Program-made: the position numbers and the translations under genes
Part shown: positions 27,951 to 35,230 of the stretch, piece after piece
Position numbering within the stretch: position 1 is the stretch's first letter
How the letters are laid out: each line of letters starts with the position of its first letter
Notes under the pieces: model-generated
Database searches by the model: none
What the model was told of the DNA's origin: nothing
Seen by the model: the letters and a program-made list of their open reading frames with translations, nothing else
Source: Sorangium sp025924095
Lineage (GTDB): Bacteria > Myxococcota_A > Polyangia > Polyangiales > Polyangiaceae
Assembly (NCBI RefSeq): GCF_051521505.1
Contig: NZ_CP150356.1
Coordinates: 7,936,001 to 8,000,000 of the forward strand
DNA length: 64,000 bases
Reading direction: 5' to 3'

Positions 27951-28266
27951 GGGGCTGTCGGGCCGGCGGGCCGCTGCGCCTCGGCGGAGGGTCTGTCGAG
28001 CGTCGGGGATGGAGAGCGTCAAGGGTGGAGAGCTCACGCCGGCCGGTCCGTCACCTCGGACCGCCGTGATTGCCGAGCTTGCCAGCACCCTGAGCCGCGC
28101 CTTCGACCTCCGTAATGTGATCTAGAACACTTTGTTCCTCGCAAAAGATTAGACAATCATTGCACATTCATGAACAAACGATACACATCTGAGTGCGCGC
28201 CGCGCGGAATAGTGATCTAAACCACAATCGCCCTTCGTTCGAAGGCCACGTTCAGGAGATTCGACC
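27951..28266 (+). promoter_or_regulatory. AT-rich upstream region with a 14-bp direct repeat
   Basis: The segment 28113-28225 is strikingly AT-rich for this genome. It contains GTGATCTAGAACAC at 28117-28130 and GTGATCTAAACCAC at 28212-28225, 95 bp apart. These look like two copies of a regulator site flanking a promoter for the gene at 28267. The AT stretch between them (gcaaaagattagacaatcat) could hold the promoter. AGGAGA at 28254-28259 is the ribosome site. Confidence 0.5.
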
Positions 28267-29379
28267 GTGAAGCAAGAGCTCCTCCATTCACCGCACGTGA
28301 TGCTGGGCGCAGCGCTCCTCGTCTCGGCCCTCGGAGGGCTGGGGGCCTGTCAAGAGACCGAGGGAAAGCCCACATCGGGGGCACCCGAGGCAGCGACCGA
28401 TGAGCCCGGCGGCGTGGGCACGGGCGGCGCCGTCTTTCAATGGCCCGAGCAGGCCTGCGTCGACCCGATGGCCGGCGAGCCGGCCGGGCAGAGCGACGGC
28501 AAGGTCTGCACGTTCGGCGCGATCTCGGGCTGCACCGAGCCCGGCCGCCTGTTCACCGACTACGCGTCGTGCGAGCCGGTCCTCACGCAGCGCCCGTACT
28601 GGCCCGCTCCTCCCTCGGAGTACAAGACGCCGAGCGATGATCCACGCCTCTCCGACCCGCAATGGCTCGGCGAGTTCGCCTGGGTCACGGAGCAGACCGA
28701 GGCGTGCGGGTGCGTGTGCTGTCACTCGGAGGAGGCCGCGCCGGCCGCGGGGCCGTCGAACTGGTACATCGAGGCCGGGCCGGTCTGGACCGACAGCTTC
28801 TATCCGGCGGGCCTCGCGCTGGTCGCCGGCTGGGTCTCCTCGGATGCGCTCGGCGCCTATCCGGCGGACAAGAACAACGGCTTCTCCCGCGACGTCGCCG
28901 GCCTGCCCACCACCGATCCGGCGCGCATGGTCGCGTTCTTCGAGGGCGAGCTCCAGCGCCGCGGATTCACGAAGGAGGATTTCGCGGACCAGACCCCGTT
29001 CGGCGGGCCCCTCTACCAGCAGAGCCTTTATACGCCGAGCGCGTGCGCGGCGGGGGAAGGCGTGGACGCCGCAGGCAAGATCACCTGGACCGGCGGCGAC
29101 GCCCGCTACGTCTATGTCTTATCGGCGGACGCCGAGAACCCGGGCGCCCCGCCCAACCTCGACCTGCCCGAGGGGACGATCTGGCGGCTCGACGTGCCCT
29201 CGAGCGGCGAGCCTGTGAAGAGCGGTATCCTCTACGGCGAGGTCCCACCGGATACGAAGCAGGGCTATCCCGCCGACGGGAGCCCCGAGGAGCTCGTCCC
29301 GGGCACGAGATACTACCTGTACGTGTGGGCGGACGTCGCCATCCCGATCACGCGGTGCCTGTTCGAGGCTTCGCCCTGA
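28267..29379 (+). CDS. Lipoprotein with a CxxCH motif, downstream of the copper monooxygenase
   Basis: 370 residues from a GTG start after AGGAGA. The signal peptide ends at LGAC (C28). Residues 147-153 read CGCVCCH, which contains a CxxCH heme c attachment pattern within a Cys cluster that could equally bind copper or iron. The protein has ten or more cysteines, aromatic-rich segments (PSNWYIEAGPVWTDSFY) and a beta-rich C-terminal half (TRYYLYVWADVAIPITRC). I do not recognise the family. Its position 317 bp after the monooxygenase and its possible redox centre suggest a donor or accessory role (inference). Confidence 0.72.
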   Translation: MKQELLHSPHVMLGAALLVSALGGLGACQETEGKPTSGAPEAATDEPGGVGTGGAVFQWPEQACVDPMAGEPAGQSDGKVCTFGAISGCTEPGRLFTDYASCEPVLTQRPYWPAPPSEYKTPSDDPRLSDPQWLGEFAWVTEQTEACGCVCCHSEEAAPAAGPSNWYIEAGPVWTDSFYPAGLALVAGWVSSDALGAYPADKNNGFSRDVAGLPTTDPARMVAFFEGELQRRGFTKEDFADQTPFGGPLYQQSLYTPSACAAGEGVDAAGKITWTGGDARYVYVLSADAENPGAPPNLDLPEGTIWRLDVPSSGEPVKSGILYGEVPPDTKQGYPADGSPEELVPGTRYYLYVWADVAIPITRCLFEASP

Positions 29380-29540
29380 AGCCGGCCTGATCGACCGGTG
29401 GGTGTGACGCCGAGCGCGATGAGCGTGCGCCGGGTCAGGCCGCTCGGCGGGCTCTCGTCGAGCGCCGCGCGGAGGAGCGTCGTTTGCAGCGGTCTCTCCT
29501 TCTGGTCCAGGAGGCGCTCGGGATCACTCATCGCACTCAT
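29313..29540 (-). pseudogene. Truncated partner gene of the ECF sigma factor
   Basis: The ATG overlaps the end of the sigma factor gene by 17 bp, so it was translationally coupled. The first 45 or so residues (MSDPERLLDQKERPLQTTLLRAALDESPP) look like the N-terminus of the membrane proteins that often follow ECF sigma genes in Sorangium-like genomes. After ALGV the frame runs into sequence antisense to the end of the lipoprotein gene at 28267 and stops at 29313. No membrane helix or sensor part remains. I infer that the rest was lost by deletion or rearrangement, leaving the sigma factor without its usual partner. Confidence 0.5.
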
Positions 29541-30117
29541 CTCGGGAATGGCCCCGCGCCTCGAGCCGCCTCACGGCGGCCTGGAAGTGCTCGCGCGCGC
29601 GGCGGAGGCGGGAGGCGACCGTGCCCGGTGGGAGCTCGAGCATCACGGCGATGGCCGCCATCGTCATCTGCTCCAGCTCGAACAGCACGAAGACGGCGCG
29701 CAGATCGAGGGGCATGCTCTCGAGGATGGCGTCGAGCGCGGCGCGGGCGCGACCGCGATCCACCATCTCCTCGGGATCCGGCGCCGGATCCACGCGATCG
29801 TGGGGCTTGTCCTCGAGGACCTCCCGGCGCCGCCGCTGCGTCCTCCGCGCGTGCCAGGCGATCCGCTGCGCCGTGCAGAACAGGAACGCGGACTCACGGC
29901 CGGTCTCGATGACCGCGAGCTTCCGGGTCGCCACGAGGAAGACCTGCTGCACCGCGTCCTCCGCGTCGGCGCGCGGCACGCCGAGCCGCACCAGCGAGCG
30001 CCACACGAACTTCGAGTGCTGCGCCACGAGCGCGGCGATTCGCCCCGCCGCCGCCCGGCTCTCGGTCAGCGCGGCGGCGGGGAGCTCCGTCAGGGTCAGC
30101 GCTTCACCACGGCTCAC
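29524..30117 (-). CDS. ECF-type RNA polymerase sigma factor
   Basis: 197 residues, GTG start. Region 2 is visible (FVWRSLVRLGVPRADAEDAVQQVFLVATRK), then an Arg-rich linker. Region 4 is a helix-turn-helix (MPLDLRAVFVLFELEQMTMAAIAVMLELPPGTVASRLRRAREHF). There is no sigma region 1 or 3. It should direct RNA polymerase to an extracytoplasmic-stress or self-controlled promoter. The coupled downstream gene, a likely regulator, is truncated. Confidence 0.92.
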   Translation of the reverse strand: MSRGEALTLTELPAAALTESRAAAGRIAALVAQHSKFVWRSLVRLGVPRADAEDAVQQVFLVATRKLAVIETGRESAFLFCTAQRIAWHARRTQRRRREVLEDKPHDRVDPAPDPEEMVDRGRARAALDAILESMPLDLRAVFVLFELEQMTMAAIAVMLELPPGTVASRLRRAREHFQAAVRRLEARGHSRDECDE

Positions 30118-30153
30118 ACTTCGTGCAATCTCCGGATCGCGGCCGTCTGATCA

Positions 30154-30318
30154 TCAAAACGAAACGCTCGGGCCAACGTGGAGCGCCCACGTGACCGGGA
30201 GCACCTCGTCGAGGAGCAGCGCGGGCTTCTCGAAGACGAACGAGCGCCGCAGCAGCGGAAATTGCGGTCCACCTTGCGCATCGACGCGCACGCGGGCGCC
30301 GAGCGAGTACAGGTTCAC
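30154..30318 (-). pseudogene. C-terminal remnant of an outer-membrane-like protein
   Basis: About 54 codons end at 30154 and read as beta strands (VNLYSLGARVRVDAQGG, LPVTWALHVGPSVSF). The final Phe and alternating hydrophobicity are typical of outer-membrane protein C-termini. Upstream (30319 onward) the same frame becomes antisense to the xylanase leader with no start or signal. This is probably the tail of a lost gene. Confidence 0.38.
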
Positions 30319-30433
30319 TGTACCTGGCGGGCTCGTGCGCTGACTGCACGAGCTGCTCGACGGATAACGAGGAAGGCCGCACTCGCCTGGCGACCCCGAG
30401 TTCGGTAGGGTGCGCGCTCGAGGGATGGCACCG

Positions 30434-31786
30434 ATGCACAAGAGTTTGATTTCGATTGGGCTGCTCACCTGCTTGCTCCTGTCTTGCGACTCGTCAACGT
30501 CGGGTCCGGACGATGCCGCCCCGGACGACGCCACCGGCGGCACCGGCGCCACCGGCGCCACCGCGAGCACCGTTCAAACGGGAGGAACCTCGGCGAGCTC
30601 CGTGGGTGGCGCGGGCGGAAGCGACGCTGGAGGCAGCGGTGGGGCGCCGGCCGGTACCAGCAGCGGTGGTCAGATGAACGAGGGTGGAAGCGGTGGCACG
30701 CCCGACGCTGCTTCCGGAGGCACGGGGGGCGCGGAGGACGACCCCAAGAACCTGGCGGAGAAGTACGCGAGCTACTTCCCGATCGGGGCAGCGGTGGATT
30801 CGCAGTCGTACATGACGCACGCCGCGCTGCTGAAGACGCACTTCAACAGCATCACCGCCGAGAACGAAATGAAGTTCGAGTCGCTGCAGAGGACCGAAGG
30901 CAGCTTCTCCTACGGCCCGGCGGATGGCATCGTGAATTTCGCGGTCGCGAACGGGATGAAGATCCGCGGACACGCCCTGGTCTGGCACAGCCAGAACCCC
31001 GCTTGGTTGTTCTCGAACGGCTCAGGCGGCACCGTCTCGAAGCAGACCTTGCTGGCACGCATGAACAGCCACATCAGCAACGTGATGCGTCACTTCCGGG
31101 GCAAGGTCTACGCGTGGGACGTCGTGAACGAGGCCATGATGGAGGACGGTACGTACCGCACGGGCAACCTGGCGGATGGCCAGAAGAGCCGCTGGCACGA
31201 GATCATCGGCGAGAGCTATATCGCGGAGGCCTTCAAGTCCGCGCACGCCGCCGACCCGGACGCCAAGCTGTTCTACAACGACTTCTACAACTACATCCCC
31301 GCCAAGCAGCAGGGCATCTACAACATGCTCAAGGGCTTGCTCGCTCAGGGCGTGCCAGTCCACGGCGTCGGGCTGCAAGCTCACTTCAACATCGAGCCCT
31401 CCACGGTGGCCACGAACCAGGCATATTACCAGCACGTGGCCAACCTGGAAGAGGCGATCAAGCTCTATTCGTCGCTCGGCCTGGAGGTGCAGGTCACGGA
31501 GCTCGATCTCTCGTTGTACATCCCCGGCATGACGTACAACCAGAGCACGTTCTACACGACCGCGACCTTCACCGACGACCTGAAGGCCAAGCAGGCCGCG
31601 CGCTATCGGGAGTTCTTCGAGCTGTTCCGGGAGTACAAGAGCGTGATCACGGGCGTCACCTTCTGGGGCATAGCGGACGACAACACCTGGCTGTCCGAGT
31701 TCAGCTCGGGGCGCAAGGACTTCCCCCTGCTCTTCGACGTCAACCACGACCCGAAGCCGGCCTACGACGCCGTGGTGGATTTCTGA
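30434..31786 (+). CDS. Endo-1,4-beta-xylanase, GH10, lipid-anchored
   Basis: 450 residues from the ATG at 30434, which is correctly spaced from GAGGG; ATG 30425 is the alternative. The signal peptide ends at LLLSC (C18). A Gly/Ser/Thr linker runs to about residue 100, then a single GH10 catalytic domain: acid/base E233 in WDVVNEA, nucleophile E356 in TELDLS, substrate-site HALVWHSQNP and a typical ending VTFWGIADDNTWL. It cleaves internal xylan linkages outside the cell. Third-position GC is a little lower than in the neighbours, and it is flanked by gene remnants, so acquisition or rearrangement is possible. Confidence 0.96.
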   Translation: MHKSLISIGLLTCLLLSCDSSTSGPDDAAPDDATGGTGATGATASTVQTGGTSASSVGGAGGSDAGGSGGAPAGTSSGGQMNEGGSGGTPDAASGGTGGAEDDPKNLAEKYASYFPIGAAVDSQSYMTHAALLKTHFNSITAENEMKFESLQRTEGSFSYGPADGIVNFAVANGMKIRGHALVWHSQNPAWLFSNGSGGTVSKQTLLARMNSHISNVMRHFRGKVYAWDVVNEAMMEDGTYRTGNLADGQKSRWHEIIGESYIAEAFKSAHAADPDAKLFYNDFYNYIPAKQQGIYNMLKGLLAQGVPVHGVGLQAHFNIEPSTVATNQAYYQHVANLEEAIKLYSSLGLEVQVTELDLSLYIPGMTYNQSTFYTTATFTDDLKAKQAARYREFFELFREYKSVITGVTFWGIADDNTWLSEFSSGRKDFPLLFDVNHDPKPAYDAVVDF

Positions 31787-31828
31787 GCGGTCACGAAGGC
31801 TCTACGAGCTGACCTGGTGCGACCGGGA

Positions 31829-31900
31829 GGGCGTTCGACCTGGAGGGCGACATCGAGGTCGACCGGCCGGCGAGCACGCTCGATGAGGGCGGTTCCCTCC
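31829..31900 (+). pseudogene. 72-bp remnant copy of the copper monooxygenase gene
   Basis: This stretch (from gggcgttcgacctggagg) repeats 27710-27778 of the monooxygenase gene with only about eight mismatches and the same spacing. It lies between the xylanase stop and the stop of the convergent HdeD-like gene, and codes for nothing itself. It is a relic of a duplicated or moved copy. Confidence 0.7.
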
Positions 31901-31903
31901 CCC

Positions 31904-32482
31904 TCAGGTCCCGTGGATCGGACCAGGGCCCTGGCGCAACCTGGCGGCGTCGAGCCCGCGAAGCCGGATCCCCAGCGCGATCAGGAACACGCCGAACACG
32001 AGCGCATACGCCCCGATCCACACGATCATCACGAGCGCGCCGACGCCGGGCGACGCGAACATGAGCACCCCGAGCGCGATGGAGAGCACCCCCGCGAGGC
32101 CGAGCAGCCACTCGCCCTCGATGTGATCGCGGAGCCGGATGGCCAGGCCTATCTCGAGCGCGCCCCGGAGGATCGCCCACGCGCCGATCCAGAAGACGAG
32201 CGCGACGGCGGTGATACCCGGCAAGAGCAGCGCGATGAGCCCGATGCCGACGCCCACGATTCCCTCGAGGAGCAGCACCCACCAGCGCCGCCGCTCGTCA
32301 CCACCCCGGACGGCGCCGATGATGCTCGTCACGCCCTCGGCGACGGCATAGACGCCGAAGACCAGAATGAGCGCCTTCAGGCTGATCCGCGGCACGGCGA
32401 GCGTGAACGCGCCGAAGAGCACCGCGAACACGCCGCGGAGGACGGGCGCCCACCAGTTTCGAACAATGAAGTCGGTCATCAT
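31904..32482 (-). CDS. HdeD-family (DUF308) membrane protein
   Basis: 192 residues from the ATG at 32482, six bases after GGAG. Six membrane helices in three hairpins, starting MTDFIVRNWWAPVLRGVFAVLFG, with the family features ALILVFGVYAVAEG and LLLEGIVGVGIGLIALL. E. coli HdeD is an inner-membrane acid-resistance protein; the broader family is poorly understood. The start overlaps the stop of the small upstream gene by 4 bp (ATGA), so the two are coupled. Confidence 0.88.
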   Translation of the reverse strand: MMTDFIVRNWWAPVLRGVFAVLFGAFTLAVPRISLKALILVFGVYAVAEGVTSIIGAVRGGDERRRWWVLLLEGIVGVGIGLIALLLPGITAVALVFWIGAWAILRGALEIGLAIRLRDHIEGEWLLGLAGVLSIALGVLMFASPGVGALVMIVWIGAYALVFGVFLIALGIRLRGLDAARLRQGPGPIHGT

Positions 32483-32733
32483 CGCATTCTCCAGGAAGGC
32501 GCGCCCTCGGGGCGCCGTGCGTCCCGAGGGGCACCCTCGCGAAGGGGCTGAGCCTGCCGCCCGCCGCCGTAACGACCTATCTGCCCGCCCGCTCGCTGCC
32601 GCTGCATTCCGGTGGATTGACCGCCTGCCCCCTGAAGTGCCCGCCGGCCCGTCGCGCGGCTGCTCTGCTTGCCTTGCTGCGACCTGGAGACCGGCACGCT
32701 CTGACCCGCCTGCTGGCGCTGCTGTTCCGCCAT
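32479..32733 (-). CDS. Small Gln/Arg-rich basic protein, coupled to the HdeD-like gene
   Basis: 84 residues: MAEQQRQQAGQSVPV at the start, then Arg-, Gln- and Gly-rich sequence, strongly basic and probably disordered. It has an excellent ribosome site, AGAGGAGG six bases before the ATG, and its stop overlaps the next start (ATGA). Those two signs argue that it is translated. I recognise no family. It could be the N-terminal leader of a frameshifted larger protein or a short coupling peptide. Confidence 0.5.
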   Translation of the reverse strand: MAEQQRQQAGQSVPVSRSQQGKQSSRATGRRALQGAGGQSTGMQRQRAGGQIGRYGGGRQAQPLREGAPRDARRPEGAPSWRMR

Positions 32734-32895
32734 GGGAACCTCCTCTCACCCGCGTGCTCAGCAAGCGCAGTGCCGCGACGCCAGCGTGAAGCAACGCGCT
32801 GCACGGCGAGCGGGCGCGACGCCTCGTGCTGTGCAAGCCCTTCTCCTCACTCCGATCGCTACCGCCGACCGCCCCTCCGCGCTACGGTGGCCGCC

Positions 32896-33432
32896 GTGGA
32901 CGCACCCCGCCCGTCCGGCACTCGCCGTGCGCTGCTCATCGGCCTCCCCCTCGCCGCGCTCGCCGCGGCGGCGTTCCTCTTCCTGGACCGCGACGAGCCC
33001 CCCGCCCTGAAGGCGCGGCCGTCGAGCGCCGAGTCCACTGCAGACACGAGGCCGGAGCGACGCGATGAGTCATCCGTCGTTCCCGCGCCGCCCGCCGTCG
33101 CTGCCACCGTGAGCGCCGCAGCAGAAGAGTCGGAGCCACCGCCGGACACGGACCCAGAGGCCCGTGTCATCGAGCGTATGCGCGCCGCGTTGACGAGCGA
33201 CCCCGAGGAGGTGCTCCGGCTCGACGACGCCGCGTCGCGCGACTTCGGCGACAGCCCCCGCGTCGCCGAGCGCGGCCTGCTCCGCGTGCGGGCGCTCGTG
33301 CGCACGGACCGGACCGGCCAGGCCCGCAGCCTCGCGGAAGACCTCGTCGAACGCTATCCGGACGACCCCTCGGCGAAGAGCGCCGCCGCGTACATGGGGA
33401 TTCACCCCAGGCCGCGTGGGCCCTCCCGGTAA
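32896..33432 (+). CDS. Membrane-anchored hypothetical protein with a TPR-like C-terminus
   Basis: 178 residues from the GTG at 32896 (GTG 32887 is also possible). A short basic N-terminus leads into one membrane helix (LLIGLPLAALAAAAFLFL), then a disordered Pro/Ala/Glu-rich stretch. The helical end (RLDDAASRDFGD, ERGLLRVRALVRTDRTGQAR, LAEDLVERYPDDPSAKSAA) looks like TPR helices. The layout recalls accessory proteins found near ECF sigma genes in myxobacteria. Function unknown. Confidence 0.65.
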   Translation: MDAPRPSGTRRALLIGLPLAALAAAAFLFLDRDEPPALKARPSSAESTADTRPERRDESSVVPAPPAVAATVSAAAEESEPPPDTDPEARVIERMRAALTSDPEEVLRLDDAASRDFGDSPRVAERGLLRVRALVRTDRTGQARSLAEDLVERYPDDPSAKSAAAYMGIHPRPRGPSR

Positions 33433-33590
33433 GGCGAAATACCCTGGCTGCCTTGCAGGAGAGACGATGATCTCGCCAGGACCGCTGTGACAATCATCTT
33501 GTAGCCATGGCAGAACGTTGCGCGCCGAGTCACTGAACCGATTAAGAGATCGGGCTGGCTCGCCCGCGCGTTTCTGGCGATAATCGGCCC

Positions 33591-34910
33591 ATGCGCAACT
33601 GGCTTTCTCTTGTTGGGGTTCTCCAGCTCACCACGGCTGGACTGGGCTGTGGCGACGGAACGGGCTACGGCGGCGAGGGCGGCGCGGGCGGCGACCCAGC
33701 GGACAGCGGCCCTACCGGCAGCGGCTCCTGGGGCACGACCGGGCCGACAGGCACGGGCGCCGGCTCGCCCACCGGCACGGGCGCCGGCTCGCCCACGGGC
33801 GGGCCCGCGAGCACGGGCAGCGGCGACCCCGTGGGCAGCAGCACCAGCAGCGGCGGAGAGCCCAGCGCCTGCACCGACGAGGACGCCTGTCCGTTCGATG
33901 CAGGGGTCGAGATCGCCTGCCGCCTCCGCTTCATGTACGGCGTCAACTACGCCTGGCGCGACTTCGGCGCCGACTTCGGCGGTCAGTCCCGGTGGAGCCA
34001 GGCGGGCATCTCGGGCAAGCGGAGCCAGGTGCTCGCCGATCTCCAGGACATGCGCGAAAGCGGCGTCGACGTGGTCCGCTGGTGGATCTACCCCCGCTTC
34101 TACGGGGACCAGATCGCCTTCGACGGGCAGGGCAATCCGACCGGGCTCGGCGGCACCTCGAAGCAGGACATCCTGGCGGCGCTCGAGCTCGCGGACCAGG
34201 CGCAGATCAACGTGATGTTCACGCTGTTCTCCTTCGACGGCTTCCACAAGACGTCGCACAACCCGCCGGACGGCCTGTCGGTCTGGAGCATGGGGCCCAT
34301 CGTCGCGGACGCGGGCCGGCGCGCCCGGCTCATCGAGAACGTCGTCCGGCCCATCGCCCAGACGGTCGCGTCGAGCCCACACCGCAGCCGCATGCTGGCC
34401 TGGGACGTCATCAACGAGCCCGAGTGGGCGATGACCGGGCCGAGCCTCCACGGCGGCGACCCGCCGTTCGAGGGGGACTCCAGCAAGTTCGACCTCGTCA
34501 CGCACCAGCAGATGGAGGCGCTCGCCAAGGAATCGGCCGCCGTGCTGAGGGGCGAGACCGGCGCGCCCGTGAGCGTCGGCAGCGCCGCGATCAAGTGGGG
34601 TCAGGCGTGGACGAAGTCGGACGTCGACTTCTACCAGGTCCACATGTACGGCTGGGTCAACGACTACTTCCCGTACAACAAGCCCCTCTCCGAGTACGGG
34701 CTCACGGACAAGCCGGTCGTCATGGGCGAGTTCCCCATCAACATGGCCGACATGGACGTGGGCTACGACAAGTTCGTGAGCGACCTCTACAACATCGGCT
34801 ATGCGGGCGCGCTCTCCTGGTCGATCACCGATGGGAACTTCCCCTGGTCGTCCCACAAGACCGCCGTGAAGGCGTTCGCCGATCAGCACCCCTGCGAGAC
34901 GCGGTACTGA
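33591..34910 (+). CDS. GH5-type (clan GH-A) glycoside hydrolase, lipid-anchored
   Basis: 439 residues. The signal peptide ends at TAGLGC (C20), followed by a Gly/Thr/Ser-Pro linker with the repeat SPTGTGAG. The catalytic barrel shows MYGVNYAWRDFG at the start, acid/base E276 in WDVINEPEW, HMYGW, and nucleophile E380 in VVMGEFP. The order fits GH5-like endo-glucanases or mannanases; the exact subfamily cannot be decided by eye. It is probably a surface enzyme acting on beta-glucan or mannan, alongside the xylanase 1.8 kb upstream. Confidence 0.85.
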   Translation: MRNWLSLVGVLQLTTAGLGCGDGTGYGGEGGAGGDPADSGPTGSGSWGTTGPTGTGAGSPTGTGAGSPTGGPASTGSGDPVGSSTSSGGEPSACTDEDACPFDAGVEIACRLRFMYGVNYAWRDFGADFGGQSRWSQAGISGKRSQVLADLQDMRESGVDVVRWWIYPRFYGDQIAFDGQGNPTGLGGTSKQDILAALELADQAQINVMFTLFSFDGFHKTSHNPPDGLSVWSMGPIVADAGRRARLIENVVRPIAQTVASSPHRSRMLAWDVINEPEWAMTGPSLHGGDPPFEGDSSKFDLVTHQQMEALAKESAAVLRGETGAPVSVGSAAIKWGQAWTKSDVDFYQVHMYGWVNDYFPYNKPLSEYGLTDKPVVMGEFPINMADMDVGYDKFVSDLYNIGYAGALSWSITDGNFPWSSHKTAVKAFADQHPCETRY

Positions 34911-35230
34911 GCACCGGGTGAGCGCCGCTGTCCGCGGCGCCCCGCATCGATCCATCGAAGCCGAACCTGGCTGTCACGCCAGCGTGGCGAGCTCGTCCTG
35001 GACGGGCCCGGCCGCGCGTGCGTGACAGCTTGCCCCAGCGTGTGGCGCATTGGCGCATCGGCGCTCGACAGCGCCGTATCGAGCCCGGTGAGGCCATCTC
35101 TCGGGGGGCCGGCGCTCCTCCCCCGCTCCTCCGGGCACGTCGGTTGCTGTGCAAATGGACCCGCGGCTCACGGGGTGTCCGCCTGGGTGAGCCTCGAGAG
35201 TTGTACACCAGCACCCATAGGGAGAGCGAC
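34911..35230. other. Intergenic, 320 bp, with a terminator-like hairpin
   Basis: A 7-bp stem (gcgccgc 34922-34928 with gcggcgc 34934-34940) just after the GH5 stop could end transcription, though no T-run follows. The rest shows no coding signal. AGGGAGAG at 35219-35226 is the ribosome site of the next gene. Confidence 0.45.
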
